Of a DNA stretch of 45,151 nt, positions 25,253 through 33,691 are shown piece after piece. Within the stretch, counting starts at the first letter, position 1. Each line of letters starts with the position of its first letter. A program made the position numbers and the translations under genes. Source of the DNA: Bacteroidaceae bacterium (GTDB lineage: Bacteria > Bacteroidota > Bacteroidia > Bacteroidales > Bacteroidaceae); the NCBI GenBank assembly GCA_017547585.1, contig JAFYPH010000047.1, positions 1-45,151 on the forward strand, written 5' to 3'. The notes under the pieces are model-generated. The model ran no database searches. It saw only the letters and a program-made list of their open reading frames with translations, and was not told the origin of the DNA.

Positions 25253-26178
25253 AAAAGGTAATAGGAATAGGCGAGACGATTCTTGACATTCTCTTCAAGG
25301 ACAACCGTCCGATGAAGGCAGTGCCCGGCGGCTCTGTCTTCAACAGCATCGTCTCTCTTGGACGCATGGGCGTTGCTCCCATCCTCGTGAGCGAGGTTGG
25401 CGGCGACCGCGTGGGCGACATTGTTGTCGAGAGCCTCGTCGACAGCGGCGTGGACGTCTCGTGCATCTATCGCTACGGCGACGTAAAATCTCCCGTCTCG
25501 CTTGCCTTTCTCAACGAAAATAACGACGCCGAGTACCTTTTCTACAAAGAGAATACCGCCACGCATCTCGACGTGGAGTTTCCCAATATAGAGCCCGACG
25601 ACATTGTCATCTACGGCTCGTACTTTGTGCTCAACCCTCTGCTGCGCAGCAAGGTAAAGGCCTTTCTCGAGTATGCACGCGAAAGAGGTGCGATACTCTA
25701 CTACGATGTTAATTTCCGCAAGAACCACGCAGCCGAGAAACTGAAACTGAGCGAGGCGCTCATAGAAAATCTCGAATTTGCCGACATTGTGCGCGGCTCC
25801 ATCGACGACTTTAAGGTACTCTACGCAATGGACGATGCTGCGAAGGTCTACAGAGAGAAGGTGAAATTCTATTCCTCCAATTTCATCTGCACGCATGGCG
25901 GCGACGGCGTCAAGCTCTTCACGCGCGACTTTACCGCCGACTATGCTGTTCCTGCGGTCGAGGTTGTCAGCAGCGTGGGTGCCGGCGACAATTTCAATGC
26001 CGGAGTAATCTACGGGCTTCTTGTAGCGGGAATCACCCGCGAAGAGCTTCCTTCACTCTCGCGCGACGCGTGGGAGACAATCGTAAAGTGCGGCCTCGAC
26101 TTCAGCGCCCACGCTTGCACGCTTATGGACAATTACGTTGAAAAATCGTGGGCCGAGGCCTATAAAAACAGAAAGTAA
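25249..26178 (+). CDS. PfkB family carbohydrate kinase
   Basis: A 309-residue ribokinase-fold sugar kinase. The N-terminal PfkB signature region GGSVFNSIVSLGRMG (about residues 26-40) and the C-terminal catalytic motif GAGDNFNAG (about 244-252, with the base aspartate) are both intact. The substrate (fructose, ribose or a similar sugar) cannot be fixed. It overlaps the LOG gene by 4 bp and ends just before the histidine-rich protein, so five or more genes may be read together. Confidence 0.92.
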   Translation: MKKVIGIGETILDILFKDNRPMKAVPGGSVFNSIVSLGRMGVAPILVSEVGGDRVGDIVVESLVDSGVDVSCIYRYGDVKSPVSLAFLNENNDAEYLFYKENTATHLDVEFPNIEPDDIVIYGSYFVLNPLLRSKVKAFLEYARERGAILYYDVNFRKNHAAEKLKLSEALIENLEFADIVRGSIDDFKVLYAMDDAAKVYREKVKFYSSNFICTHGGDGVKLFTRDFTADYAVPAVEVVSSVGAGDNFNAGVIYGLLVAGITREELPSLSRDAWETIVKCGLDFSAHACTLMDNYVEKSWAEAYKNRK

Positions 26179-26179
26179 T

Positions 26180-26596
26180 ATGCTAAGAAAGATGCGAGTA
26201 ATGTCCTCTGTGCTTCTGTCGGCGGTAATGTTGTTGCTGCTGACATTCAGAGTATTGCCCCATCACCACCACACGCTGCACATTCCCGGCTCCGACGCGG
26301 TTGTCGAGACTCTGCACTATGGAGTAGAGGATTGCCACGAGGGCGACGATGCCTCGCACGACGACCATGGCAAATGCCCCTCGGAGCACACATACTACAT
26401 TGTAAAGGCGTGCGAAGAGCTCGACTACAATAAATACACACAAAGTTTCGACTTTTCGCCGGCGGTGCTTCCCGCCTCTGTGGAGCAGATGCCTCTCTTG
26501 GCACTCTCTGTGCATGCTCCACCATATGTTAATCTGAAAATTCCCGACGGCAGGGCAAGAGTATTGTCCCTGCGCGCCCCGCCCTGTGCTGTTTGA
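26180..26596 (+). CDS. Histidine-rich exported protein beside the metal efflux genes
   Basis: A 138-residue protein of no family I can name with confidence. The N-terminus has a membrane/signal segment (about residues 9-24), then HHHHTLH, and a central acidic histidine/cysteine stretch (about 49-68, with CHEG, SHDDHGKC). These are plausible metal-binding clusters outside the cytoplasm. The chosen ATG lies 1 bp after the kinase stop. Directly followed by an RND metal-efflux adaptor, it may sense or buffer a metal for that pump; this is inference from composition and position. Confidence 0.72.
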   Translation: MLRKMRVMSSVLLSAVMLLLLTFRVLPHHHHTLHIPGSDAVVETLHYGVEDCHEGDDASHDDHGKCPSEHTYYIVKACEELDYNKYTQSFDFSPAVLPASVEQMPLLALSVHAPPYVNLKIPDGRARVLSLRAPPCAV

Positions 26597-26601
26597 TGCA
26601 T

Positions 26602-26622
26602 GTTCCGGTTATTTTGCCGGAG
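26602..26622 (+). promoter_or_regulatory. Small hairpin between the histidine-rich gene and the efflux operon
   Basis: TTCCGG and CCGGA arms flank an AT loop just after the histidine-rich gene, followed by a short T run at about 26633. It may be a weak terminator or attenuator that lets the RND genes be expressed separately. No convincing -7 element was found before 26692. Confidence 0.35.
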
Positions 26623-26691
26623 CACGGCACGCTTTTTTGTGTGCACTCTCTCACAGAATAATCCCAAACAATTGACAAACAGTATAGAACT

Positions 26692-28212
26692 ATGAAAAAA
26701 ATAATTTTCTCGATATTTGCTCTCGCATTTTCGTTGGCACTCGTGAACTGCGGCGAACATTCACACGACCACTCGCACGACGGACACAATCACTCTCACG
26801 AGGGACACGAACATTCACACGATTCGCACGAGCCTATCAACATTGTAGCCTACGGCGACTCTGTCGAGGTTTTTGCCGAGGTCGGCAAACTGCACGCAGG
26901 TGAGGAGACATTCATCCTTGCCCACGTTACCCATCTGAGCAATTACAAGCCTGTAGAGGTCGACGAGATTGCCATCAATCTGATGGTTGCCGGAAAGTCC
27001 GTCAAGAGCGTTGCGAAAAAGCTCTCTCCCGGAATGTATCGCTGCAATATGAAGCCCGAGAGCGCCGGCGAGGGCTATATGATATTCAAAGTTCCCGGCT
27101 CCACCGACGCTGCTACCGCCGTTACGGTGTTCGACGCAGGGCATCATCATCATGGCACCGAGGCTGCCCATGCTCACGGCAGCAATATGGTCACCTTCAC
27201 CAAAGAGCAGAGCTGGAAGATAGACTTTGCAGTGGAAAAGGTTGCCGCACGCCCCGTGAACAGAGTGGTGAAGGGTGTTGCGCGTCTCTCCAATGCTCCC
27301 GAAAATGTTACCACCATCGTTGCGGCCACAAGCGGTCGCGTGCGCTACAACAATGCTGTTGCCATCGGACGCAACGTCAGGGACGGCGAGACACTTTTTA
27401 TAATGGAGACAGGCGACGTCACCGACGACAATGCTGCGCTTAAATTTGCCGAGGCCGAGAGCCGCTACAATTATGCAAAGGCCGAGTACGAGCGCAAGAG
27501 AGAGCTTGTAAAGACACAGATAGTCTCGCTGAGCGAGTTTCAGGCTGTCGAAGCCTCTTATCTTCAGGCAAAGGCCGTCTACGAGAATCTCAACAAGAAC
27601 TTCAAGAGCGGAAAGATGTTCCTGAAATCACCCGCCGCAGGCTACATTTCAGACATTGCCGTTGCCAGCGGCGACTACGTTGCCCAGGGTGCTCCTCTCG
27701 CAACCCTGCAGCGCGACGGCGAGCTTCAGCTTTTCTGCGAGGTCTCTGTGCGTCACGCCTCTGTGTTGCGCAACGTCACCGATGTCAACATCGAGCTTAA
27801 CGACGGCACATGCTACTCGCTCGCCCAGGTGGGCGGACGCATCGCAGGCATCGGTCGAGCCATCCAGAATGACTGCAATATGATTCCCGTTACGGTGATG
27901 GTAAAAAATCTCCCCGGTGTCGTTCCCGGCAATGTGGTTAATATGTATCTTGTCTCTCCCTCGGACGAGAGTGCCATTGTGGTGCCCCGCACAGCGCTTG
28001 TCGAGGAGATGGGACGTCTATTTGTCTTTGTGCAGCACAATCCCGTGACCTTCGAGAAACGCCTCGTCACCATCGGTGCGAACGACGGAAAAAATGTGCA
28101 GATACTCACAGGCGTGCAAGAGGGCGAACGTGTGGTTACCAACGGCGCCGTTTCGCTGAAACTCTCGCAGGGTGCAGGCGCACTCGACCCCCACGCAGGA
28201 CACGTACATTAA
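26692..28212 (+). CDS. RND efflux periplasmic adaptor with histidine-rich lipoprotein N-terminus
   Basis: A 506-residue membrane-fusion protein of a heavy-metal (CusB/CzcB-type) RND pump. The signal peptide ends in LVNCG (cysteine at residue 20, lipoprotein-like), followed at once by about 30 residues dominated by His, Asp and Ser (HSHDHSHDG and similar), then another cluster HHHHGTEAAHAH near 153-164. The adaptor core follows: barrel, lipoyl halves, and a hairpin (about 255-305, EAESRYNYAKAEYERKRELV). The clusters suggest zinc, cobalt, nickel or cadmium binding. The inner-membrane pump follows. Confidence 0.9.
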   Translation: MKKIIFSIFALAFSLALVNCGEHSHDHSHDGHNHSHEGHEHSHDSHEPINIVAYGDSVEVFAEVGKLHAGEETFILAHVTHLSNYKPVEVDEIAINLMVAGKSVKSVAKKLSPGMYRCNMKPESAGEGYMIFKVPGSTDAATAVTVFDAGHHHHGTEAAHAHGSNMVTFTKEQSWKIDFAVEKVAARPVNRVVKGVARLSNAPENVTTIVAATSGRVRYNNAVAIGRNVRDGETLFIMETGDVTDDNAALKFAEAESRYNYAKAEYERKRELVKTQIVSLSEFQAVEASYLQAKAVYENLNKNFKSGKMFLKSPAAGYISDIAVASGDYVAQGAPLATLQRDGELQLFCEVSVRHASVLRNVTDVNIELNDGTCYSLAQVGGRIAGIGRAIQNDCNMIPVTVMVKNLPGVVPGNVVNMYLVSPSDESAIVVPRTALVEEMGRLFVFVQHNPVTFEKRLVTIGANDGKNVQILTGVQEGERVVTNGAVSLKLSQGAGALDPHAGHVH

Positions 28213-28215
28213 TTC

Positions 28216-28221
28216 AGGAGG
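28216..28221 (+). promoter_or_regulatory. Strong Shine-Dalgarno sequence before the RND pump
   Basis: AGGAGG lies 7 bases before the ATG at 28229. Bacteroidetes messages rarely carry such a motif; it decides the start over the ATG at 28172, which is inside the adaptor gene. Confidence 0.6.
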
Positions 28222-28228
28222 AACGACA

Positions 28229-31200
28229 ATGTTGAATGCAATAATAAAATTCTCGCTCAACAACAGGTTGGCGATAATGCTCATGGTGCTGCTCGTGACC
28301 ATCGGCGGCATCTATTCGGCACAGAAGATAGAGGTCGACGTCTTTCCCGACCTCACCTCTCCCACGGTAGTAGTGCTCACCGACGCCACAGGAATGGCTC
28401 CCGAAGAGGTTGAACGCCTCGTCACCTTCCCCATAGAGACAGCTGTGAACGGTGCCACCAATGTGCGCCGCGTGCGCTCCACATCCTCGCAGGGCTTTTC
28501 GTTCGTGTGGGTGGAATTCGATTGGGACGTAGATATTTACAAGGCGCGACAGGTGGTGAGTGAAAAACTCGTAACCCTCTCCGATGCTCTTCCGCAGGGA
28601 GTGGTGCCCATGCTCGCTCCGCAGTCGAGTGTAATGGGCGAAATACTCTTCATAGGCCTGCAGGCCGACAGCACCCCTCTGATGGAGGTTCGCACGCTGG
28701 CCGAGTGGGTGCTGAAACCCGCGATTCTCGCCACGGGCGGTGTCTCGCAGGTGACAATCATCGGCGGCGACTTCAAACAGTATCAGGTGCTTGCCGATGT
28801 TAATAAAATGGCACTCTACGGTGTTACGATGCACGAGCTCGAGAGTGCCGTAGCCTCCATGAGCAACAATACTGCCGGAGGAGTGGTGCGCGAGTATGGC
28901 AACGAATATGCCCTTCGCGGAATGGGCCGCTCCAACGACATTGACGAACTTGGACGCACGCTTGTAAAGATGCATAATGGACGTCCGGTGGTTGTTGCCG
29001 ACGTTGCCGAGGTCTGCATTGCAGGCGCCGTCAGAATGGGCTACGCCTCGCAGAATGCAACCCCTTCGGTAATCCTCTCAATCTCCAAGCAACCGGGAAT
29101 AAACACCCTCAATGTTACCGAAAATATCGAGCGCAACCTCGAAGGCGTCGCAAAATCACTCCCTGCCGACGTCAAGGTCGATACAAAGATTTTCCGTCAG
29201 GCCGACTACATTCGCTCCTCGGTGAACAATGTCAGCAGGGCATTGATTGAGGGTGCAGTGTGCGTCGTTCTTGTGCTTTTCCTCTTCTTGATGAGTCTGC
29301 GCACGACGATAATCTCTATAGTGGCAATTCCCCTGTCGCTTTTGGGAACAGTGATTGTACTCTATCTGTGGGGAATGGATATTAACACCATGACTCTCGG
29401 AGGAATGTGCATCGCCATCGGCTCTCTTGTCGACGATGCTATCATCGACGTCGAGAATGTCTACAAACGTCTGCGCGAGAACCATGCGCTCCCGCGCGAA
29501 CAGCGTCTCTCGTCGCTGCGCATCGTCTTTGAGGCCTCGTCCGAGATTCGCTCCTCAATTATTCATGCGACACTCATCATCATGGTAACCTTCATGCCTC
29601 TCTTCTTCCTGAGCGGCCTCGAAGGACGCATGCTCAAGCCTCTGGGTATTGCCTATCTTGTGTCGCTGCTGATGTCGCTGCTTGTGGCGATGACCGTCAC
29701 TCCGCTCATGTGCAAATGGCTGCTCTCGAGCGAAAAATATCTGCAACGTCAGGAGCGCAAGAATTGGGTAGAGCAGTGGCTGCTCGCAAAATACTCAGTG
29801 TCGCTGGGCAAGGCTATGCGCCACTCAAAGGCAATAACCATTTCCGTGGCGTCGCTGCTTGCACTCTCGCTGGTGCTTTTTGCCCTTATGGGACGCAGCT
29901 TCCTGCCCGAATTCAACGAGAATGCACTGACGATAGCTGCCGTGTCGCGCCCCGGAGTCTCGCTCGAAGAGTCCAACCGCATAGGCTCTCTTTTAGAGAA
30001 AGAACTTCTGCAGATTCCCGAGGTTACAAGCACCGCCCGCCGCACGGGTCGCGGCGAGCTCGACGAGCACTCGCAGACCTCCAACGGCGCCGAGATTGAC
30101 GTAAACTTCGAACTCTCCGACCGCCCGAAAAGCGAATTTCTGCAAGATGTTCGCAGCCGCATGGCCACAATTCCGGGGGTAATCACCTCTGTGGGACAGC
30201 CGCTCGAACACCGCATCGACCATATGGTGTCGGGCACGCAGGCCGACCTTGCAATAAAAGTGTTCGGCCCCGACCTCAGCACCCTCTTTATGCTGGGTAA
30301 CAAAGTGAAAGAGATTCTCTCGTCGATGCCCGAGGTTGTCGACCTCAACGTGGAACAGCAGGTAGAGACTCCGCAGCTGCAGGTGCGCGCCGACCGCGAA
30401 CGTCTGGCCCATTATGGCATCAGCATGGAGCAGTTCAACGCATTTGTCGAGGCGGCCTTCCCCGGTAAAAAGCTGGGCGAAATTTACGAAGAGGAGCGCA
30501 GCTTCGACCTTGTGCTTCGTCTCTCCCACGACAATACCGACAGCATGGAGGGCGTGAAGGATGCCCTCATCGACACATACGATGGCCGTAAAGTTCCTCT
30601 CGAAGCGGTTGCAAGCATCGTCTCTTGTGGCGGCCCTGCGGCCATCAGCCGCGAGAATGTGCAGCGCAAAGTGGTCGTTTCGGCCAACATTGCCAGCGGC
30701 AACGTAAATGGTGTTGTGGATAATATTATAGAATTGCTCGACAGAGAGCTTCCCCTCGACGAGGGCTACCGCCTCGAGTATGGAGGGCAGTTCGAGAGCG
30801 CGCAGAGTGCCGCACGCACCCTGTGGCTCACCTCTTTCATCGCCCTCTGCGTGGTGTTTGCACTGCTCTGCGGAGAGTTCAAGAGCATGATGCTCTCGGC
30901 GGTGGTGATGCTCAACCTTCCGCTGGCGCTCATCGGTGGCGTTGTTGCAACATATTTCTCTTCGGGGGTAATGAGTATTCCTGCCATCATCGGCCTTATT
31001 ACTCTGTTCGGAATTGCCACTCGCAACGGAATTCTTCTTGTGTCGCGCTATCAGCATCTTCGTGCCGACGGCGTCAGCCTCGACGATGCTGTACGCATAG
31101 GCTCGGCCGACCGTCTCACTCCCATCCTTATGACAGCCTTCACTTCGGCGCTTGCTCTTGTGCCGATGGTGCTCAGCGGCTCGTCGTCGGGTAACGAGAT

Positions 31201-31309
31201 TCAGAGCCCCATGGCTGTGGTGGTGCTCGGAGGACTTTTCACCTCTACACTGCTCAATGTCTATGTAATTCCCATAGTCTACAGGTGGTTGGCCCGCCGC
31301 CGTGAGTAA
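28229..31309 (+). CDS. Heavy-metal RND efflux pump (CusA/CzcA family)
   Basis: A 1026-residue inner-membrane proton-driven pump. Two halves each have one helix, a large periplasmic loop and a bundle of helices. The helix-4 motif GSLVDDAIIDVENV (about residues 400-413) carries the acidic residues of proton relay and is of the HME-RND type; helix 11 contains NGILLVSRYQHLR. The start at 28229 follows a strong ribosome-binding site and gives the normal N-terminus MLNAIIKFSLNNR. No outer-membrane factor gene follows, so the pump would have to use a channel encoded elsewhere. A bidirectional terminator closes the operon. Confidence 0.94.
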   Translation: MLNAIIKFSLNNRLAIMLMVLLVTIGGIYSAQKIEVDVFPDLTSPTVVVLTDATGMAPEEVERLVTFPIETAVNGATNVRRVRSTSSQGFSFVWVEFDWDVDIYKARQVVSEKLVTLSDALPQGVVPMLAPQSSVMGEILFIGLQADSTPLMEVRTLAEWVLKPAILATGGVSQVTIIGGDFKQYQVLADVNKMALYGVTMHELESAVASMSNNTAGGVVREYGNEYALRGMGRSNDIDELGRTLVKMHNGRPVVVADVAEVCIAGAVRMGYASQNATPSVILSISKQPGINTLNVTENIERNLEGVAKSLPADVKVDTKIFRQADYIRSSVNNVSRALIEGAVCVVLVLFLFLMSLRTTIISIVAIPLSLLGTVIVLYLWGMDINTMTLGGMCIAIGSLVDDAIIDVENVYKRLRENHALPREQRLSSLRIVFEASSEIRSSIIHATLIIMVTFMPLFFLSGLEGRMLKPLGIAYLVSLLMSLLVAMTVTPLMCKWLLSSEKYLQRQERKNWVEQWLLAKYSVSLGKAMRHSKAITISVASLLALSLVLFALMGRSFLPEFNENALTIAAVSRPGVSLEESNRIGSLLEKELLQIPEVTSTARRTGRGELDEHSQTSNGAEIDVNFELSDRPKSEFLQDVRSRMATIPGVITSVGQPLEHRIDHMVSGTQADLAIKVFGPDLSTLFMLGNKVKEILSSMPEVVDLNVEQQVETPQLQVRADRERLAHYGISMEQFNAFVEAAFPGKKLGEIYEEERSFDLVLRLSHDNTDSMEGVKDALIDTYDGRKVPLEAVASIVSCGGPAAISRENVQRKVVVSANIASGNVNGVVDNIIELLDRELPLDEGYRLEYGGQFESAQSAARTLWLTSFIALCVVFALLCGEFKSMMLSAVVMLNLPLALIGGVVATYFSSGVMSIPAIIGLITLFGIATRNGILLVSRYQHLRADGVSLDDAVRIGSADRLTPILMTAFTSALALVPMVLSGSSSGNEIQSPMAVVVLGGLFTSTLLNVYVIPIVYRWLARRRE

Positions 31310-31322
31310 AAATCAAAAATAG

Positions 31323-31362
31323 ATAATCCCCAAAGTTTTTCTCAAACTTTGGGGATTATTTT
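31323..31362. terminator. Bidirectional terminator between the RND operon and miaB
   Basis: A perfect 16-bp stem (31323-31338 and 31344-31359) with a 5-base loop. T-rich sequence follows it on the plus strand, and an A-rich flank gives T-rich sequence on the minus strand. It serves both convergent genes. Confidence 0.9.
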
Positions 31363-31383
31363 ATGTGTGTAAAAAACTTTTCG

Positions 31384-32718
31384 TTACTCTTCTACCGGCT
31401 CTCCCAGCAGTGTGGCGGCTGTCGAGCTTGTGATGCGCACCTTCACAAAGTCTCCTATCTTGTAGTTTCTGCGGTCGAACACCACTGTGCGATTCTGCTC
31501 GGTTCTTCCGTAGAACTGCTCGGTCGAACGTTTCGAGATTCCCTCGACAAGCACTTCGTAGGTGTTTCCTACGCATCTTCTGTTGTTCTCGGCCGAGAGC
31601 TCCTGCTGCAGTGCGATAATCTCGTTCAGGCGGCGCACCTTCTCCTCCTCGCTGATGTCATCCTTAAAGTGGCGGCTGGCGAATGTTCCCGGGCGCTCCG
31701 AGTATTTGAACATAAAGGCTGCGTCGTACTCGCAATATTTCATCAGCGAGAGTGTCTGTTGGTGATCCTCTTCGGTCTCGCCGCAGAAGCCTGCGATAAT
31801 ATCTGTCGAGAGTCCGCAGTCGGGCACTATGCGACGTATGGCGTCTATGCGCTCAATGTACCATTCACGTGTATATTTTCTGTTCATATTTTTGAGCATT
31901 TCGCTGCTGCCACTCTGCACGGGCAGGTGAATGCTGCGGCACACGTTGGGCTCTTCGGCAATCACGCGCAGTGTCTCGTCGCTCATGTCCTTGGGGTGCG
32001 AGGTTGTGAAACGTATGCGCACGTTGGGTGCCGAGCGTGCCACGCGTCTCAGAAGCTCGGGGAAGGTGATTACTCCCTCTTCTGGCGACTCGAAACGATA
32101 AGAGTTTACATTCTGTCCCAGCAGGATAATCTCTTTGTAGCCCTTTGCCACAAGGTCGGCGGCCTCGTTCAGTATGCTCGAAAGGTCGCGGCTTCTCTCG
32201 CGTCCGCGTGTGTAGGGTACCACGCAGTAGTGGCAGAAATTGTTGCATCCGCGCATGATGGAGATGTAGCCCGAGACTCCCTTGCTGCATATTCTCAAGG
32301 GAATAACTTCGCGGTAGGTCTCTGTGGTCGAAAGCTCGATGTTCATGGCCGGGTGTCCCTGCTCGGCCTGAGCAATAAGCTCGGGCAGTGTCAGGTAGGC
32401 GTCGGGGCCTGCAACCACGTTCACTTTGTATCTGTTAATAAGCTCCTCTTTCACGCGCTCGGCCATGCAGCCGATTACTCCCACGAGGGTCTTTTTGCCG
32501 CGACGCATGGCATTCAGCTGGTCCAGACGACCATAAATCTTCTGCTCGGCATTGTCGCGTATCGAACAGGTGTTCAGCAAAATAAGGTCGGCCTCTTTAA
32601 TGTCGTCGCACACTTCGTATCCGGCCACACGCAGGATGGAGCCAACAACTTCGCTGTCGGCCACATTCATCTGGCAGCCGTATGTCTCTATGAATAATTT
32701 TTTCTCTACATCTTCCAT
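31384..32718 (-). CDS. miaB: tRNA-2-methylthio-N6-dimethylallyladenosine synthase
   Basis: A 444-residue radical-SAM methylthiotransferase that adds a methylthio group to i6A37 of tRNA. The N-terminal domain has the second-cluster cysteines (YGCQMN near residue 15, LLNTCSIRD, VIGCMAE). The radical SAM cluster is RGCNNFCHYCVVPYTRG (about 145-161). A C-terminal TRAM domain follows, ending in VRITSSTAATLLGEPV. It has its own promoter, divergent from the thioesterase operon. Confidence 0.97.
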   Translation of the reverse strand: MEDVEKKLFIETYGCQMNVADSEVVGSILRVAGYEVCDDIKEADLILLNTCSIRDNAEQKIYGRLDQLNAMRRGKKTLVGVIGCMAERVKEELINRYKVNVVAGPDAYLTLPELIAQAEQGHPAMNIELSTTETYREVIPLRICSKGVSGYISIMRGCNNFCHYCVVPYTRGRERSRDLSSILNEAADLVAKGYKEIILLGQNVNSYRFESPEEGVITFPELLRRVARSAPNVRIRFTTSHPKDMSDETLRVIAEEPNVCRSIHLPVQSGSSEMLKNMNRKYTREWYIERIDAIRRIVPDCGLSTDIIAGFCGETEEDHQQTLSLMKYCEYDAAFMFKYSERPGTFASRHFKDDISEEEKVRRLNEIIALQQELSAENNRRCVGNTYEVLVEGISKRSTEQFYGRTEQNRTVVFDRRNYKIGDFVKVRITSSTAATLLGEPVEE

Positions 32719-32744
32719 TTTGCAGGTTTTTTATATTCCGTCTG

Positions 32745-32752
32745 CGAAGATA
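32745..32752 (-). promoter_or_regulatory. Predicted -7 promoter element for miaB
   Basis: The minus strand reads TATCTTCG followed by CA, 26 bases before the ATG at 32718. It is one of two divergent copies in this intergenic region. Confidence 0.55.
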
Positions 32753-32807
32753 CGGATAAAAATCTAAGAAGTTGCTTTTAATTATCAATTATCTCGCAAA
32801 GTTTTTT

Positions 32808-32815
32808 TATCTTCG
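32808..32815 (+). promoter_or_regulatory. Predicted -7 promoter element for the thioesterase operon
   Basis: TATCTTCG followed by CA, 22 bases before the ATG at 32838 and divergent from the miaB element. Confidence 0.55.
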
Positions 32816-32837
32816 CAATCGAAATTGTTGATAACCT

Positions 32838-33254
32838 ATGAATAAAGACAAATATATATTCAGCATTGAGATGAAGGTGCGCGACTACGAGTGCGACCTG
32901 CAGGGCGTGGTTAACAATGCCAATTATCAGCATTATATGGAGCATGCGCGTCACGAGTTTCTCGAAAGCTGCGGCGAAAATTTCGGCCGTCTGCACGACG
33001 AGGGCATCGATGCAATGGTCGCAAAGGTGCAGATAGAGTACAAGCTGCCGCTCATCAGTGGCGACAAATTCATGGTGGGCATCAACATCAAGCGTCAGGG
33101 AGCAAAGCTGCTCTTCATGCAGGACATCTACCGCCTCTCCGACGGCAAGCTGTGCACGAAAGGCTGCGTCGAGACAATCTGCGTGCAGAATGGACGTCTC
33201 ACCCGCGGCGAGCTTTTCGACAGAATGTTTGCAAAATACCTCTCGGCCGAATAA
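32838..33254 (+). CDS. Acyl-CoA thioesterase, 4HBT hotdog family
   Basis: A 138-residue hotdog-fold protein. The 4-hydroxybenzoyl-CoA thioesterase signature is visible as CDLQGVVNNANYQHYMEHAR (about residues 19-38), with the catalytic aspartate at its start. It would hydrolyse an acyl-CoA in the cytoplasm as a tetramer; the acyl group is unknown. It begins a four-gene operon with the CoA-transferase, consistent with a role in CoA-ester balance. Confidence 0.9.
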   Translation: MNKDKYIFSIEMKVRDYECDLQGVVNNANYQHYMEHARHEFLESCGENFGRLHDEGIDAMVAKVQIEYKLPLISGDKFMVGINIKRQGAKLLFMQDIYRLSDGKLCTKGCVETICVQNGRLTRGELFDRMFAKYLSAE

Positions 33255-33289
33255 TCGTCCCGTTTGTTGAAAGATAAAAACAGTGCCTT

Positions 33290-33673
33290 ATGGAAGATTT
33301 TTTGAAAGAATTTTGGCCGGCAGCAATTGTCATTGCCATAAGCATATTCTCCGGCATTCGCAACGCCTCGAAGATGCCCGAGCGCAAGCAGAATACGCAG
33401 CAGCCACAGCCCGACACTCTTGACGAGAACTTCCCCGAAGTGGAGATTTTCGAGTCGCCTTTTGTGCGCCCTTCGGAGACTGCTGCGCCCCGTCCCTCAT
33501 TCGAAAAGCGCCGCCCGAGCAAGGAATATGTGTCGGCCAAGAGCGCCACAAAGCCCGTAGAAATTCCCGAGGCTCCTGCCGCCGAGCGCGGTGCAAAGGT
33601 TGCCTTCAAAGGAAAGAACGACGCAAAAAAGGCATTTATATACTCCGAGATTTTTAACAGAAAATATACATAA
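33290..33673 (+). CDS. Small single-span membrane protein of unknown function
   Basis: A 127-residue protein with one N-terminal hydrophobic helix (about residues 9-23, WPAAIVIAISIFSG), then a long polar, proline-rich, probably disordered tail (residues 28-110). The C-terminus is basic (KGKNDAKKAF). I do not recognise a family. It lies between the thioesterase (35 bp upstream) and the CoA-transferase (18 bp downstream) in the same operon, so it is likely translated, but its job is unknown. Confidence 0.7.
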   Translation: MEDFLKEFWPAAIVIAISIFSGIRNASKMPERKQNTQQPQPDTLDENFPEVEIFESPFVRPSETAAPRPSFEKRRPSKEYVSAKSATKPVEIPEAPAAERGAKVAFKGKNDAKKAFIYSEIFNRKYT

Positions 33674-33691
33674 ACATAAAATAGAATAAAG

